Positions 26,420 to 37,531 are shown, counted from the first letter of the stretch. The stretch: 50,794 nt of DNA from Paracoccus hibiscisoli (GCF_005048265.1 NZ_SUNH01000023.1:1-50794), one strand, 5' to 3'. Notes: generated by a model not told the origin, from the sequence alone. Made by a program: numbers and translations.

Positions 26420-27696
26420 CCGATCCGCGTCCGGTGATCGCCGCGATCCGCGACGGGCGCGGTCTGGACGGGCCGGGGGCGGCGCTGATCGCCCAGGGGC
26501 TGGCCGACGGCTCCGTCAGCGATGCGCAAGCGGGGGCATTCGCCATGGCGGTGCTGACGCGCGGGACCGGGCAGGCGGGCCGCGTGGCGCTGACCCGGGC
26601 GATGCGCGATTCGGGACATGTGCTGCAATGGGATCTGCCGGGGCCGGTGGTGGACAAGCATTCGACCGGCGGCATCGGCGATACGGTGTCGCTGGTGCTG
26701 GCGCCACTGCTGGCCGCGCGGGGCTGTTTCGTGCCGATGATCTCGGGGCGGGGACTGGGCCATACCGGCGGCACGCTGGACAAGCTGGAGGCGATCCCCG
26801 GCTATCTGTGCGACCAGCCCGAGGAGGATTTCCGCCGCATCGTCCGCAAGATCGGCTGCGCCATCGTCGCCGCGACCGGCGATGTCGCGCCAGCCGACCG
26901 CAGGCTGTACGCGATCCGCGACGAATCGGGGACGGTGGAATCGATCGACCTGATCACGGCCTCGATCCTGTCGAAAAAGCTGGCCGCCGGGCTGGATGCG
27001 CTGGTGCTGGACGTCAAGGCGGGCTCGGGCGCGATCCTGAAGAAATCCGACAGCGCCGGGCGTCTGGCGCAGGCGCTGGTGGAAACTGCGAACGGCGCGG
27101 GTTGCCGCACCACCGCCTTCATCACCGACATGGACCAGCCCTTGGCCCGCAGCGCCGGCAACGCGCTGGAGGTGCATGAGGCGATCCGCTGCCTGCAGGG
27201 CGAACCGGGCGCGCTGCGCGACCTGACGCTGGCGCTGGCCGCCGAATGCCTGACCCTGGCCGGGCATTCGGCCGAGGGGTTGGCCGCGACCCTCGACAGC
27301 GGTGCCGCCGCCGAGGCCTTTGGCCGCATGGTCGCGGCCCAGGGCGGCCCCCGCGACCTGCTGGAGCGCCCGGGCGCGCATCTGGCCCGCGCCCCCGTCA
27401 TCGTGCCGGTGCCCGCGCCGCAGGGCCGGGTGGGCCGCATCGACGTGACCGCGCTAGGGCATGCGGTGCTGGCGCTTGGCGGGGGCCGGGTGCGGGCGGG
27501 TGAGGTGATCGACCACCGCGTGGGCCTGGACCGCATGGCCAAGCTGGGCGACGCGGTGGGCGCGGATGCGCCGCTGGCCATGGTCCACGCCGCCGATGAC
27601 ACCGCGGCCCAGGTCGCCATCGCCGCCGTGCAGGCCGCCTATACCCTGGGCGAGGGACAGGCCGGCGCCCTGATCCGCGACCGGATCACCGCATGA
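26416..27696 (+). CDS. deoA: thymidine phosphorylase
   Basis: Phosphorolysis of thymidine or deoxyuridine to the base and 2-deoxyribose-1-phosphate. It is 426 aa. Family motifs are VDKHSTGGIGDTVSLVLAP, MISGRGLGHTGGTLDKLEAI (the signature) and VKAGSGAILKK. It belongs to the nucleoside phosphorylase II group and fits between cytidine deaminase and phosphopentomutase. Overlaps cdd (ATGA) and deoB (ATGA). Confidence 0.95.
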   Translation: MTDPRPVIAAIRDGRGLDGPGAALIAQGLADGSVSDAQAGAFAMAVLTRGTGQAGRVALTRAMRDSGHVLQWDLPGPVVDKHSTGGIGDTVSLVLAPLLAARGCFVPMISGRGLGHTGGTLDKLEAIPGYLCDQPEEDFRRIVRKIGCAIVAATGDVAPADRRLYAIRDESGTVESIDLITASILSKKLAAGLDALVLDVKAGSGAILKKSDSAGRLAQALVETANGAGCRTTAFITDMDQPLARSAGNALEVHEAIRCLQGEPGALRDLTLALAAECLTLAGHSAEGLAATLDSGAAAEAFGRMVAAQGGPRDLLERPGAHLARAPVIVPVPAPQGRVGRIDVTALGHAVLALGGGRVRAGEVIDHRVGLDRMAKLGDAVGADAPLAMVHAADDTAAQVAIAAVQAAYTLGEGQAGALIRDRITA

Positions 27697-28871
27697 GCCG
27701 GGCGTTCCTGATCGTCATGGACAGCGTGGGCATCGGCGGCGCGCCGGATGCCCACGCCTTCTTCAACGATGGCCGCCCCGATACCGGCGCGAACACCCTG
27801 GGCCACATCGCGCAGGCGCGTCCGCTGCGCCTGCCGGTGCTGGACGGGCTGGGGCTGGGGGCGGCGGTGCGTCTGGCCTCCGGCACCGATGCGCCGGGCC
27901 TGGGCGCCACCCCGCAGGGCCTCTGGGGCGCCGCGACCGAACTGTCGCGCGGCAAGGACACCCCATCCGGCCATTGGGAGATCGCGGGCGTGCCGGTGCC
28001 TTGGGACTGGACCTATTTCCCCGACACGAACCCTGCCTTTCCGCCGGACGTTACCGCGCGCATCTGCGAACTGGCGGGCACGGCGGGCATTTTGGGGAAC
28101 GCCCATGCCTCGGGCACGCAGGTGATCGACGATTTCGGGGCCGAGCATCTGCGCAGCGGCTGGCCCATCTGCTATACCTCGGCCGACAGCGTGCTGCAGA
28201 TCGCTGCGCATGAGCAGGCGTTCGGCCTGGACCGCCTGATCGCGCTGTGCCGCGACCTGTCGCCCATGCTGCACGCGATGCGCGTGGGCCGGGTCATCGC
28301 GCGGCCCTTTCTGGGCCAGCCGGGCAACTTTCGCCGCACCGGCAACCGGCGCGATTTCGCCATCGCGCCGCCGGGCGACACCATCCTGGACATCGCCAAA
28401 GGGGCGGGGCGCGTGACCCATGCGGTGGGCAAGATCGGCGACATCTTCAGCCATCGCGGCATCACGCATCTGCACAAGGGCGCCGATGACGCGGCCTTGG
28501 CGGATCACCTGATCCGCCTTGGGACGCAGGCCGAACCGGGCAGCCTGACCTTTGCGAATTTCGTCGAATTCGACACGAATTTCGGGCACAGGCGCGACAT
28601 CGTGGGCTATGCGGGCCAGCTGGAATGGTTCGATGACGTGGCGGGGCGGTTCATCGCGACGCTGTCGCCGGGCGATCTGGCGATCTTTACCGCCGATCAC
28701 GGCAACGATCCGTCTTGGTCCGGCACCGACCACACCCGCGAACGTGTCCCCGTGCTGGGTTGGGGTCTGGGTCCGCGCGCCGTGGGGCAGGTGGGGTTCA
28801 GCGATATCGGCGCCTCGGTCATGGCGCATCTTGGCCTTTCGGCCCCCGCCCATGGAAGGTCGTTCCTGTGA
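27693..28871 (+). CDS. deoB: phosphopentomutase
   Basis: Interconverts (deoxy)ribose-1-phosphate and -5-phosphate, feeding sugars from deoA into central metabolism. It is 392 aa, in the alkaline-phosphatase superfamily with two Mn2+. The N-terminal metal motif is FLIVMDSVGIGGAPDA. DTGANTLGHI, GKDTPSGHWE and the C-terminal ADHGNDPSWSGTDHTRE carry the remaining ligands and the catalytic Thr region. The stop overlaps the GTG start of add. Confidence 0.95.
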   Translation: MSRAFLIVMDSVGIGGAPDAHAFFNDGRPDTGANTLGHIAQARPLRLPVLDGLGLGAAVRLASGTDAPGLGATPQGLWGAATELSRGKDTPSGHWEIAGVPVPWDWTYFPDTNPAFPPDVTARICELAGTAGILGNAHASGTQVIDDFGAEHLRSGWPICYTSADSVLQIAAHEQAFGLDRLIALCRDLSPMLHAMRVGRVIARPFLGQPGNFRRTGNRRDFAIAPPGDTILDIAKGAGRVTHAVGKIGDIFSHRGITHLHKGADDAALADHLIRLGTQAEPGSLTFANFVEFDTNFGHRRDIVGYAGQLEWFDDVAGRFIATLSPGDLAIFTADHGNDPSWSGTDHTRERVPVLGWGLGPRAVGQVGFSDIGASVMAHLGLSAPAHGRSFL

Positions 28872-29827
28872 AGAAGATCGAGCTGCATCTGCATCTGGAG
28901 GGGGCCGCGCCCCCCGATTTCATCCGCGCCTTGGCCAAGGAGAAACGCGCCGACCTGTCGGGCGTCTTCGACGCGCGCGGCCATTACGCCTATGCCGATT
29001 TCCCCGGCTTTCTGCGCTGTTACGAGGCCGCGACCAGCGTCATCACCGGCCCGCGCGACTATGCCCGCCTGCTGGCCTGCGTGCTGGAACGCTGCGCCGA
29101 GGAGGGCGTGATCTATGCGGAACTGTTCGTCTCTCCCGAATTCTGCGGGGGTGCGGATCTGTCCGCGTGGCAGGACCATCTGGCCGCGATGACCGAGGTC
29201 GCCGACGCCGCCCGCGCACAGGGCATCGACAGCCGCGGCATCGTCACCGCCATCCGCCATTTCGGCGCCGACCGTGCGCGCCAGACCGCCCGTTGCGCGG
29301 CGGAAACCGCAGGCGGCTGGATCACCGGCTTCGGCATGGGCGGCGCCGAGCAGGTGGGCCGCGCGACCGATTATGCCTGGAGCTTTGACTGCGCGGCCGA
29401 GGCCGGGCTGGGCCTGACCTGCCATGCGGGCGAATGGGGCGGGCCTGCCAGCGTGCGCGACGCGCTGGACCTGGGCTGCACGCGGATCGGCCACGGGGTG
29501 CAGGCCATCGAGGACCCGGCGCTGGTCCGCGACCTGGCCCGCCGCGGCGTCACGCTGGAGGTCTGTCCGGGGTCGAACATCGCGCTTGGGGTCTATCCGT
29601 CCTGGGAGGCGCATCCCATCGCGCGGCTGGCGGATGCGGGGGTGCGGGTGACGGTCTCCACCGACGACCCGCCGTTCTTTCACACCACGATGCGGGGCGA
29701 ATACGACCGGCTTGCGTCGACCTTTGGCTGGGGCGATACCGAGTTCCGACAGATCAACCTCTGGGCCACTGATGCGGCCTTTTGCGATGCGCCGACCCGC
29801 GAGCGGCTGAGAAAGGAATTCGCCTGA
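28868..29827 (+). CDS. add: adenosine deaminase
   Basis: Hydrolyses adenosine or deoxyadenosine to inosine forms, 319 aa. Zinc ligands and catalytic residues are visible: [11 protein letters not shown] (HxH), [10 protein letters not shown] (His and Glu), and VSTDDPPFF (Asp pair). GTG at 28868 overlaps the deoB stop (GTGA) and directly precedes the [11 protein letters not shown] opening, so it is the natural start; an open frame continues upstream inside deoB. An adenine deaminase role is possible, but the operon favours nucleoside salvage. Confidence 0.9.
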   Translation: MKKIELHLHLEGAAPPDFIRALAKEKRADLSGVFDARGHYAYADFPGFLRCYEAATSVITGPRDYARLLACVLERCAEEGVIYAELFVSPEFCGGADLSAWQDHLAAMTEVADAARAQGIDSRGIVTAIRHFGADRARQTARCAAETAGGWITGFGMGGAEQVGRATDYAWSFDCAAEAGLGLTCHAGEWGGPASVRDALDLGCTRIGHGVQAIEDPALVRDLARRGVTLEVCPGSNIALGVYPSWEAHPIARLADAGVRVTVSTDDPPFFHTTMRGEYDRLASTFGWGDTEFRQINLWATDAAFCDAPTRERLRKEFA

Positions 29828-30456
29828 TGCAACACCTGACCGTTGTCGATCACCCGCTGGTCCAGCACAAGCTGTCGATCATGCGCCAGAAAGACGTCTC
29901 CACCGCCGGGTTCCGCCGCCTTCTGCGCGAGATCAGCCTGCTTCTGGCCTATGAGGTCACGCGCGAACTGGAACTGACCTCCATGCGGATCGAGACCCCG
30001 ATGTGCGAGATGGACGCCCCCACGTTGGAGGGCAAGAAGCTGGCCCTGATCTCGATCCTGCGGGCCGGGAACGGGCTGCTGGACGGCATTCTGGAGCTGA
30101 TCCCCGGCGCGCGGGTGGGATTCGTGGGGCTTTATCGCGACCCCGAGACGCTGAAGCCGGTCGAATATTACTGCAAGGTGCCGCGCGAACTGGATGCGCG
30201 CATGACCATCGTCGTCGATCCGATGCTGGCCACCGGCAATTCATCGGTCGCGGCCATCGACATGCTGAAAGAGCGCGGCGCGGTCAACATGCGCTTCCTG
30301 TGCCTGCTGGCCGCCCCCGAGGGCGTCGAACGCATGCGCGAGGCGCATCCCGACGTGCCGATCTTTACCGCCGCCCTGGATGAGCGTCTGGACGATCACG
30401 GCTATATCGTGCCGGGCCTGGGCGATGCGGGCGACCGGATGTTCGGCACGAAATAA
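29827..30456 (+). CDS. upp: uracil phosphoribosyltransferase
   Basis: Makes UMP from uracil and PRPP, completing pyrimidine base salvage. It is 209 aa, the standard length. The PRPP loop [11 protein letters not shown], the N-terminal [21 protein letters not shown], and the uracil-binding C-terminal [18 protein letters not shown] are intact. The ATG overlaps the add stop by one base (TGATG). Last gene of the salvage operon. Confidence 0.96.
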   Translation: MQHLTVVDHPLVQHKLSIMRQKDVSTAGFRRLLREISLLLAYEVTRELELTSMRIETPMCEMDAPTLEGKKLALISILRAGNGLLDGILELIPGARVGFVGLYRDPETLKPVEYYCKVPRELDARMTIVVDPMLATGNSSVAAIDMLKERGAVNMRFLCLLAAPEGVERMREAHPDVPIFTAALDERLDDHGYIVPGLGDAGDRMFGTK

Positions 30457-30524
30457 CGCCCGCCGTTAACCGCCGTTTCATGCCTCTGCGCTAGGTCTGG
30501 GGCAGGACAACGGATGGATGGCAG

Positions 30525-31523
30525 ATGATCGGGCAGTGGCGGGTCTTGGCGATGCTTTTGCTGGGCGGGGCGGCACAGGCCGCACCCGTGCCGCCGCCGC
30601 CCGACGGCTTTTCGGGCGCGCAATATATCGACGGGCAGGGCTGCGTCTTTACGCGGGACGGCGGTGGCTGGGCGCCGCGGATGGATGGCACGGGACAGGC
30701 CCTGTGCGGCTTTCCGCCCAGCATGGACGTGCGGCGCACCGACCCCGCCGCCGATCGCGCGCTGCCCCTGACGCCACCCCCTGCGCCGGATATCGAGACG
30801 GTGCTGATGGAGGAGCTGTCGCGCAATCTGGGGGCGGGCGAATGGAACGCCGACCCGCGCCCGGTGGATGCGCGCGCCGAGCCTGCACCCTCGCGCCGGA
30901 CCGACCCCATCCAGACCGCGCTGCAGGACGCCCTCGCCGCAGCACCCGCAGTGCGGGATGCCGCTGGACTGTCGGGTTCGGCCGAACTCTGCGCCCGACT
31001 TGGCTATCGACCGGACCCCGATGGCACGGCGCAGGGCTCGACCCTGGGACTGTGCCCCGGAATGCGCGCCGAACCGGCCATTGCCACGCTGACCACCGGT
31101 GTCCGGTTGCCTGTGGCCCCGGCTGTGCAGCCCCGGCCATCCCCGGCCGTTCCGGCCAAGCCCGCAACCGCCCGCGCCACGCCGCCCGCCGCATCGGCGA
31201 CCGTCACCCGTGATCGCCGGACCGCACCCGCGGCGACGCCCAGTCCCGCGCCCGCGCCGGTTCCGGCCAAGGCCCCTGATGTCGAAATGATCCCGGCATC
31301 GGCGCGCTATGTTCAGGTCGGTGCCTATGCGGATGATGAGAATGCGATGATCGTGCTGCGCGCCCTGGCGGCCCGGGGCTACCCCACGGGCCAAGGACGC
31401 GCTGCAGGAGAGAAAGGCCCCCTGCGGCTGGTCATGGCGGGGCCCTTTGCCGACAGGCAGGCGCTGATCGCGGCCCTGAACGATCTGCGGCGGAACGGCT
31501 ATCCCAGGGCGGTGGCGCGCTAG
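30525..31523 (+). CDS. SPOR-domain periplasmic protein
   Basis: A 332-aa protein with a signal peptide ([20 protein letters not shown]) and an N-terminal region with two Cys ([20 protein letters not shown]). A Pro/Ala-rich linker (about 200-265) follows and then a C-terminal SPOR domain ([20 protein letters not shown] to [13 protein letters not shown]). SPOR domains bind glycan strands stripped of peptides at the division septum, so a cell-envelope role is likely. Its partner is unknown. It overlaps convergent hemE by 4 bp. Confidence 0.82.
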   Translation: MIGQWRVLAMLLLGGAAQAAPVPPPPDGFSGAQYIDGQGCVFTRDGGGWAPRMDGTGQALCGFPPSMDVRRTDPAADRALPLTPPPAPDIETVLMEELSRNLGAGEWNADPRPVDARAEPAPSRRTDPIQTALQDALAAAPAVRDAAGLSGSAELCARLGYRPDPDGTAQGSTLGLCPGMRAEPAIATLTTGVRLPVAPAVQPRPSPAVPAKPATARATPPAASATVTRDRRTAPAATPSPAPAPVPAKAPDVEMIPASARYVQVGAYADDENAMIVLRALAARGYPTGQGRAAGEKGPLRLVMAGPFADRQALIAALNDLRRNGYPRAVAR

Positions 31524-32548
31524 GCGCTGCGGACCGCGTCGATCATCCTGGCGACATTGTCCGGATCGGCATCGGGCGTGATGCCATGCCCCAGGTTGAA
31601 GATATGCGGCCCACCCCGCAGCGCGCGCGTGATCCGTTGCGCCTCGGCAACCAGGTCGGGGCCACCGGTGACCATGTGCTGCGGCGCCATGTTTCCCTGG
31701 ACGCAGCCGTCGACCTGGACATGGCGCGCCGCCCAATCGGCGCTGACCGAATTGTCCAGCGCCACGCAATCGGCGCCGGTCGCCTTGCCGAACCCGATAT
31801 AGCGGTCACCCGCCTCGCGCGGAAAGGCGATGACGGGAATGCCGGGGTGGCGGGCCTTCAGCGCCCCGATGATGCGCGCGGCGGGTGCCAACGCGAAATC
31901 GTCGAAATCGCGGCCCTTCAGGCTGCCGGCCCAGCTGTCGAACAGCTTGACGACCTCGGCCCCCGCGTCGATCTGTCGCGACAGGTAATGGATGGTCGCC
32001 TCGGTGATCAGGTCGATCAGGGCGGTGAAGGTGGCGCGGTCCTGATCCTTCAGCAGGTGTGCGGGACCCTGATCCTTGGTGCCGCGCCCCGCGACCATAT
32101 AGGTCGCGACCGTCCAGGGCGCACCCGCAAAGCCGATCAGCGTCGTCTCGCCCGGCAGTTCCCGGCTGAGAATGCGCAGGGTCTCATAGACCGGCGACAG
32201 CTGCGCATCCACCTGATCGGCGGGCTTCAACCGCGCCAGATCGGCGGCGGACGTGACGGTGGACAGGCGCGGGCCCTCGCCTGTCACGAACCACAAATCG
32301 GCGCCCAGAGCCTGCGGGATCAGCAGGATATCCGCGAACAGAATGGCCGCGTCAAAGCCAAAGCGCCGGATCGGCTGAAGCGTGACTTCGGCCGCCAGGT
32401 CCGGGTTGTAGCACAGCGACAGGAAATCACCCGCCTGCGCCCGCGTCGCACGGTATTCCGGAAGATAGCGACCGGCCTGGCGCATCATCCAGATCGGCGG
32501 GGTGGGCAGGGTCTCGCCAGCCAGGGCGCGCAGCAGAAGTTTGGTCAT
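31520..32548 (-). CDS. hemE: uroporphyrinogen decarboxylase
   Basis: Decarboxylates uroporphyrinogen III to coproporphyrinogen III in heme synthesis, 342 aa. The N-terminal signature [16 protein letters not shown] carries the substrate-binding Arg residues. [13 protein letters not shown] and the C-terminal [15 protein letters not shown] are typical. The ATG at 32548 (MTKLLLRAL) has GGAGG-type purines upstream; an alternative upstream start at 32593 is unlikely. It is divergent from hemC with 74 bp between starts. Confidence 0.95.
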   Translation of the reverse strand: MTKLLLRALAGETLPTPPIWMMRQAGRYLPEYRATRAQAGDFLSLCYNPDLAAEVTLQPIRRFGFDAAILFADILLIPQALGADLWFVTGEGPRLSTVTSAADLARLKPADQVDAQLSPVYETLRILSRELPGETTLIGFAGAPWTVATYMVAGRGTKDQGPAHLLKDQDRATFTALIDLITEATIHYLSRQIDAGAEVVKLFDSWAGSLKGRDFDDFALAPAARIIGALKARHPGIPVIAFPREAGDRYIGFGKATGADCVALDNSVSADWAARHVQVDGCVQGNMAPQHMVTGGPDLVAEAQRITRALRGGPHIFNLGHGITPDADPDNVARMIDAVRSA

Positions 32549-32622
32549 GAAGCCTCCTGCGCCCCTTGAAGGGGAGGCGACAGACGTTGTCAAGCACGCC
32601 CCCGGCCGCTATGCGGGGCCGC

Positions 32623-33561
32623 ATGACACAGATGCCCACACCCACCCGCCCACTTCGGATCGGAACCCGCGGCTCGGCGCTTGCGCTGGCGCAGGCCCAT
32701 GAGACCCGCGATCGCCTGATGACCGCGCATGGTCTGCCCGCCGATGCGTTCGAGGTCGTGGCCATCAAGACGACCGGCGACCGGGTGCTGGACCGGCCCC
32801 TGAAGGAGATCGGCGGCAAGGGGCTTTTCACGCGCGAAATCGAGGACGCGCTGATGGACGGCCGGATCGACATCGCGGTTCACTCGATGAAGGACATGCC
32901 GACCCTGCAGCCCAACGGCCTGGTGATCGACTGCCTTCTTCCGCGCGAGGATGTGCGCGACGCCTTTGTCAGCCCGCATGTCGCGTCCATTGCCGAGCTG
33001 CCGCAGGGCGCCGTGGTCGGCTCGTCCAGCCTGCGGCGGCGCGCCCAGCTGGCGCATCGTCGTCCCGACCTGCAACTGGTCGAATTTCGCGGCAATGTGC
33101 AGACGCGGCTACAGAAGCTGGCCGATGGCGTGGCTGTTGCGACCTTTCTGGCCATGGCCGGGCTATCGCGTCTGAACATGCGCCATGTGGCGCAGGGCTC
33201 GATTGCCCCCGAGGACATGCTGCCCGCAGTCGCTCAGGGGGCGATCGGGGTGGAACGGCGCGCAGAGGATCACGACTGCGCCGCGCTGCTGTCGGCCATC
33301 CATGACGGCGCAACGGGGCTGCGAATCGCGGCCGAGCGCGCGTTCCTCAAGCGACTTGACGGGTCCTGCCAGACGCCGATCGCAGGATTGGCGGATCTGG
33401 AGGGGGACACCCTGATGCTGCGCGGAGAAATCCTGCGCCCGGATGGCAGTGAGGTCGTATCGGGCCAGCGCCAAGGTGACGCGCGCGATGGCGAGGCCAT
33501 GGGCGACGATCTGGCGCGCGAGCTTTTGTCCCGCGCGGGTCCGGGGTTCCTTCACGCGTGA
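32623..33561 (+). CDS. hemC: hydroxymethylbilane synthase (porphobilinogen deaminase)
   Basis: Polymerises four porphobilinogens into hydroxymethylbilane, 312 aa. The N-terminal RIGTRGSALALAQA, catalytic-site HSMKDMPT, the SSSLRRRAQLAHRRPDL segment, and the dipyrromethane cofactor Cys in LDGSCQTPIAG are present. The start is uncertain among ATG 32623 and 32632, as the ribosome site is weak; both precede the same conserved core. Pairing with divergent hemE suggests joint control of tetrapyrrole genes. Confidence 0.94.
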   Translation: MTQMPTPTRPLRIGTRGSALALAQAHETRDRLMTAHGLPADAFEVVAIKTTGDRVLDRPLKEIGGKGLFTREIEDALMDGRIDIAVHSMKDMPTLQPNGLVIDCLLPREDVRDAFVSPHVASIAELPQGAVVGSSSLRRRAQLAHRRPDLQLVEFRGNVQTRLQKLADGVAVATFLAMAGLSRLNMRHVAQGSIAPEDMLPAVAQGAIGVERRAEDHDCAALLSAIHDGATGLRIAAERAFLKRLDGSCQTPIAGLADLEGDTLMLRGEILRPDGSEVVSGQRQGDARDGEAMGDDLARELLSRAGPGFLHA

Positions 33562-33580
33562 TGCGGAACCCCGGCGTGGG

Positions 33581-34297
33581 TCAGTAGCTGCGGATCAGGC
33601 CGACCAGGCGACCCTGGATCCGGACCCGATCCTCGGGCAGAAGGCGCGTCTCATAGGCCGGGTTTGCGGCCTCCAGCGCGATCATCGAGCCCTTGCGCCG
33701 ATACCGCTTCAGCGTGGCTTCTTGGTTGTCGACCAGCGCCACGATGATGTCGCCTGTCTCTGCCGTGTCCTGTTCGCGGATCACAACCACATCGCCGTCG
33801 TTGATCCCGGCCTCGATCATCGAATCGCCCGTCACTTCGAGCGCGTAATGATGCTCACGGCCCGACAGCATGGTTCCCGGAACGGCGACGTGATGCGAAA
33901 CCTCGGATATGGCCTCGATCGGGACGCCTGCAGCGATGCGCCCCATCAGCGGCAATTGCACCGCCGGGCTGTCCATCACCGTCATGGCGCCGCGGGGTCG
34001 GGCAGGGCGGGTGTTCGAAATGACGCGCGGCGTGAAGGCCGGGCGCGGCTTATCGTCTGCGGTTTCGGTCAGATGAGAGAGGGCATCCGGTAGCCGCAGG
34101 ACTTCGAGCGCGCGGGCACGATGCGGCAAGCGGCGGATGAAGCCACGTTCCTCCAGCGCCGTCACGAGGCGATGGATGCCGGATTTCGAGCGAAGATCCA
34201 GCGCATCCTTCATTTCGTCAAAGGAGGGTGGCACGCCATCCCGCGCCATCCGCCTCTGGATGAACTCAAGCAGTTGAATCTGCTTTTTCGTCAACAT
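33581..34297 (-). CDS. lexA: LexA repressor (SOS regulator)
   Basis: SOS response repressor with RecA-stimulated self-cleavage, 238 aa. The winged helix N-terminus is [17 protein letters not shown] with [17 protein letters not shown] as recognition region. The cleavage site Ala-Gly is in [11 protein letters not shown]. Catalytic Ser is in [11 protein letters not shown] and Lys in NQEATLKRY. Length fits alphaproteobacterial LexA with its longer linker. A GTTC-N7-GTTC box 20-34 bp upstream indicates autoregulation. It lies downstream of moeA in the trp block but has its own promoter. Confidence 0.96.
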   Translation of the reverse strand: MLTKKQIQLLEFIQRRMARDGVPPSFDEMKDALDLRSKSGIHRLVTALEERGFIRRLPHRARALEVLRLPDALSHLTETADDKPRPAFTPRVISNTRPARPRGAMTVMDSPAVQLPLMGRIAAGVPIEAISEVSHHVAVPGTMLSGREHHYALEVTGDSMIEAGINDGDVVVIREQDTAETGDIIVALVDNQEATLKRYRRKGSMIALEAANPAYETRLLPEDRVRIQGRLVGLIRSY

Positions 34298-34316
34298 GAC
34301 CCGCCCTTTTTCTGAT

Positions 34317-34331
34317 GTTCTACCTATGTTC
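34317..34331 (-). promoter_or_regulatory. LexA binding site (alphaproteobacterial SOS box)
   Basis: GTTC at 34317-34320 and GTTC at 34328-34331 are separated by exactly 7 bases, the GTTC-N7-GTTC direct repeat known for alphaproteobacterial LexA. On the lexA strand it reads GAAC-N7-GAAC. It lies 20-34 bp before the lexA start codon, consistent with autorepression. Confidence 0.9.
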
Positions 34332-34390
34332 TAAACCATGGTCAGAATCCCGTCAATCATTTGACCCTGAAATGGTGAAAAAACAGTTAA

Positions 34391-35584
34391 CTAGTGCGGC
34401 AGGACATCGCTGCGCAGCGGTATATAGGATACCTGATCGCCAGCCTTGCGCGCGGGGTCTTCGGGGGGCCTGATCAGCAGGGCATCCGCGTCCGACATCA
34501 CCGTCAGCCGGGCGGAATCCTGGTCATCGAACGGCGTGATCCGCGGCAGGTCGCCTTCACCATCAAGGGAAGCGCGCAGGTAGTGCTGCCGTGGCCCCTC
34601 AGCCGACAGATCGCGCCCCAGCAAGGCCGTGCGGATCAAAGGACCAGGCTCCAGACCAAGCATCGCCCGAATGAGAGGTTGCATGAACAAGATGCCGCAA
34701 ACCATTGCCGATACGGGATTACCCGGCAGGCCCAGCATGGCGCCTGCGCCCATCGGTCCGGCCATCAGCGGCTTTCCGGGGCGCAGTGCGACCTTGTAAA
34801 AGGACTGCACGATTCCCTGTTCGGCGGCGATCCCAGCGATCAGGTCATGATCGCCGACCGAGGCGCCGCCGATGGTCACCAGAAGGTCCGCCCCCTCTGC
34901 AGCCCGAAAGCTGTCGCGCAGGCTGTCAGGGGTGTCACGGGCGATCGGCAGGATGCGCGGAACGGCCCCCGCCTCGCGCGCCAGTGCCGCCAGCGCGAGG
35001 TCGTTGGAACTGATGATCTGCCCCGGTGCGGGCGTGGTGCCGGGCGGCACCAATTCGTCACCTCCGGTCAGGATCACCACCTGTGGGGCGCGAGCCACGG
35101 TCACATCCGCGACATTCATTGCGGCCAAGAGGCCGATCTGAGCGGCGCCGAGGATGTGCCCCGGCTCCACCCGGTCGCCTGCCGCGAAATCGTTTCCACG
35201 GGCGCGGATGTTGCTGCCGGTCGAGCGGGTCTGAACGGTGATCCGGTCATCTTCGCGGAGAATGTTCTCCTGCAACTCCACATGATCATAGCCCGTGGGC
35301 ACGGGCGCGCCGGTGAAGATGCGGATGGCAGTGCCGGGACGGGCCTCGCCTCCCCAGGGGTGCCCTGCCGCGCTGGTGCCGATGACATCCAGGGGGCCCG
35401 GAAGGTCGGCGCGTCGCAGCGCATATCCGTCCATGGCCGAGGCGTCGAATGGCGGTTGCGTCATGGCGGCCACCGCAGGCTCCAGAAGGACGCGGCCATG
35501 GGCATGCTCCAGCGCGACCGTCTCGGGGCGCGGGGCGGGGGCCAGGGCCAGGACATGGGCCAGTGCCTGTTCGACCGAAATCAC
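34391..35584 (-). CDS. moeA: molybdopterin molybdenumtransferase
   Basis: Inserts molybdate into adenylated molybdopterin, the last step of Mo cofactor synthesis. It is 397 aa. The MoeA domain order is visible: N-terminal linker and domain II, then the MoCF-like domain with [26 protein letters not shown] and the [10 protein letters not shown] motif, then the C-terminal beta domain. A GTG start at 35584 overlaps the moaC stop (GTGA). It is translationally coupled to moaC, while moaA is elsewhere in the window. Confidence 0.94.
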   Translation of the reverse strand: MISVEQALAHVLALAPAPRPETVALEHAHGRVLLEPAVAAMTQPPFDASAMDGYALRRADLPGPLDVIGTSAAGHPWGGEARPGTAIRIFTGAPVPTGYDHVELQENILREDDRITVQTRSTGSNIRARGNDFAAGDRVEPGHILGAAQIGLLAAMNVADVTVARAPQVVILTGGDELVPPGTTPAPGQIISSNDLALAALAREAGAVPRILPIARDTPDSLRDSFRAAEGADLLVTIGGASVGDHDLIAGIAAEQGIVQSFYKVALRPGKPLMAGPMGAGAMLGLPGNPVSAMVCGILFMQPLIRAMLGLEPGPLIRTALLGRDLSAEGPRQHYLRASLDGEGDLPRITPFDDQDSARLTVMSDADALLIRPPEDPARKAGDQVSYIPLRSDVLPH

Positions 35585-36054
35585 AACTCTGCCTCGTAGA
35601 GGCCTGATTTGCCGCCCTCTTTCCGCATCAGGCGGATATCCTGGATCTGCATTGATTTCTGCGCGGCCTTGAGCATGTCATAGATGGTCAGGCAGGCGGT
35701 GGTGACGGCGGTCAGGGCCTCCATCTCGACGCCGGTGCGGCCCGTCGTGCGGACCGTAGCCGTGACGCGGATGCCGGGCAGGTCAGGATCGGCGATCAGG
35801 TCCAGGGCAACCTTGGCCAGCGGCAGGGGGTGGCACAGTGGGATCAGGTCGGCAGTGCGTTTCGCGCCCATGATGCCCGCCAGGCGCGCGACGCCCAGCA
35901 CGTCGCCCTTGGCGGCGCCGCCCTGCGCCAGGGCCAGCGTCTCGGGTGACATGACAACGCAACCGGTGGCCACGGCCTCGCGCATCGTCTCGGGCTTGGT
36001 CGAGACGTCGACCATATGCGCCTGACCGGTGGCGTCGAAATGCGTCAGGCTCAT
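35581..36054 (-). CDS. moaC: cyclic pyranopterin monophosphate synthase
   Basis: Converts the MoaA product into cPMP, 157 aa. Family motifs include [21 protein letters not shown] at the N-terminus, [15 protein letters not shown] near residue 65 (with catalytic His) and [20 protein letters not shown]. It overlaps trpC upstream and moeA downstream by 4 bp each, so it is part of the same transcription unit. Confidence 0.96.
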   Translation of the reverse strand: MSLTHFDATGQAHMVDVSTKPETMREAVATGCVVMSPETLALAQGGAAKGDVLGVARLAGIMGAKRTADLIPLCHPLPLAKVALDLIADPDLPGIRVTATVRTTGRTGVEMEALTAVTTACLTIYDMLKAAQKSMQIQDIRLMRKEGGKSGLYEAEL

Positions 36055-36842
36055 GCCGGGACCGACAGGATGGCGCGGGTGGCGGCGGTCACGTCGGGCT
36101 GGCGCATCAGGCTCTCTCCGATCAGGAAGCGCCGGGCGCCGGTCTGCATCATCGCGCCCAGGTCCTCCGGCGTGAACAGCCCGCTTTCGCAGACGACCTG
36201 CCGGTCCTCCGGAATGCGGGGCGCAAGGTCGCGCGTCACATCAAGAGTGACGTCGAAGGTCTTGAGATTGCGGTTATTTATTCCGATCAGAGGCGATTTC
36301 AGCTGAAGCGCGCGGTCCAGTTCGGCACCGTCATGCACCTCGATCAGAACGTCCATGCCCCAATCCATGGCGGCATCCTCAAGGTCGCGCGCGAGGGCGT
36401 CATCGACCGAGGCCATGATGATCAGGATGCAATCCGCGCCCCAGGCCCGCGCCTCGGTCACCTGATAGGTGTCATAGAGGAAATCCTTGCGCAGCGCGGG
36501 CAGATCGCAGGCGGCCCGGGCGGCGGTTAGATAGTCGGGCGCGCCCTGAAAGCTGGGGCCGTCGGTCAGCACCGACAGGCAGGCGGCGCCCCCGGCCTGA
36601 TAGGCGCGGGCCAGCGCGGGCGGGTCGAAATCGGCCCTGATCAGGCCCTTGGAGGGGCTGGCCTTCTTGATCTCGGCGATCAGGGCCGGGCCGGTCGCGG
36701 CGGCACGGTCCAGGGCGCGGGCAAAGCCGCGCGGGGCGTCGGCCGCGCGGGCCTGTGCGTCGAGGTCGGCCAGCGGACGGGCAGCCTTGGCGGCGGCAAT
36801 CTCGTCCAGCTTGTAGGCCTTGATCTTGTCCAGAATATCCAT
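36051..36842 (-). CDS. trpC: indole-3-glycerol phosphate synthase
   Basis: Closes the indole ring in tryptophan synthesis, 263 aa, a single-domain TIM barrel not fused to TrpF. Signature [17 protein letters not shown] carries catalytic Glu and Lys. [19 protein letters not shown] and [12 protein letters not shown] are also intact. The gene is separated from ung by 53 bp and overlaps moaC. The presence of ung between trpD and trpC is unusual. Confidence 0.95.
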   Translation of the reverse strand: MDILDKIKAYKLDEIAAAKAARPLADLDAQARAADAPRGFARALDRAAATGPALIAEIKKASPSKGLIRADFDPPALARAYQAGGAACLSVLTDGPSFQGAPDYLTAARAACDLPALRKDFLYDTYQVTEARAWGADCILIIMASVDDALARDLEDAAMDWGMDVLIEVHDGAELDRALQLKSPLIGINNRNLKTFDVTLDVTRDLAPRIPEDRQVVCESGLFTPEDLGAMMQTGARRFLIGESLMRQPDVTAATRAILSVPA

Positions 36843-36895
36843 GCTGCTGTTCTAGCCCCCATGGGCGGGCGGGGGAAGGGGGCGCCGCGACAGGG

Positions 36896-37531
36896 TCAGG
36901 CGGACCAGTCGATCGGCGCGCGGCCCTGCGCAGTCAGCCAGGCGTTGATCCGGCTGAACGGGCGCGACCCAAAAAAGCCGCGCCGCGCCGACAGGGGTGA
37001 GGGATGCGCCGTGGCGATCACCAGATCGCGGTCGGTCGGCAGCCCCGCCAGCGTCTTTTGCGCGTGATTACCCCATAGCAGAAAGGCCAGCGGGCCGTGG
37101 GCCTGCGCCTCGGCCACCGCCTGTCGGGCCAGATGGTGCCAGCCCCAGGCGGCATGCACCCCGGCCTTGCCCGGCATCACCGACAGCGCACTGTTCAGCA
37201 GCAGCACGCCCTGACGCGCCCAGGGGCTGAGGTCGCCGGTCTGGGGCGCCGCACCGATATCGTCGCGCAACTCCGCATAGATGTTGCGCAGCGATCGCGG
37301 CAGCGGCGTTTCAGGCGTGACGGAGAACGCCAGGCCGTTCGCATGGCCGGGGGTGGGGTAGGGATCCTGCCCCAGGATCACCACGCGCACGTCCTGCGGG
37401 CGCAGCGCCTCCAGCGCGGCAAAGACCCGGTCGGGGCCGGGCAGAAACCCGGTCCCCTCCAGCCGGTCGCGGATCGCGGGCCAGGGGTCCGCGAAGAACG
37501 CCAGATGCGCCCAGGGTTCGGGCGGCGTCAC
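36896..37531 (-). CDS. ung: uracil-DNA glycosylase, family 1
   Basis: Removes uracil from DNA, 211 aa. The catalytic motif [18 protein letters not shown] (water-activating Asp) and the DNA-intercalating loop [17 protein letters not shown] are intact. LLLNSALSV is the uracil-binding strand. It starts with GTG at 37531, overlapping the trpD stop (GTGA), so it is translated with the trp genes although it is unrelated to tryptophan. Confidence 0.95.
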   Translation of the reverse strand: MTPPEPWAHLAFFADPWPAIRDRLEGTGFLPGPDRVFAALEALRPQDVRVVILGQDPYPTPGHANGLAFSVTPETPLPRSLRNIYAELRDDIGAAPQTGDLSPWARQGVLLLNSALSVMPGKAGVHAAWGWHHLARQAVAEAQAHGPLAFLLWGNHAQKTLAGLPTDRDLVIATAHPSPLSARRGFFGSRPFSRINAWLTAQGRAPIDWSA

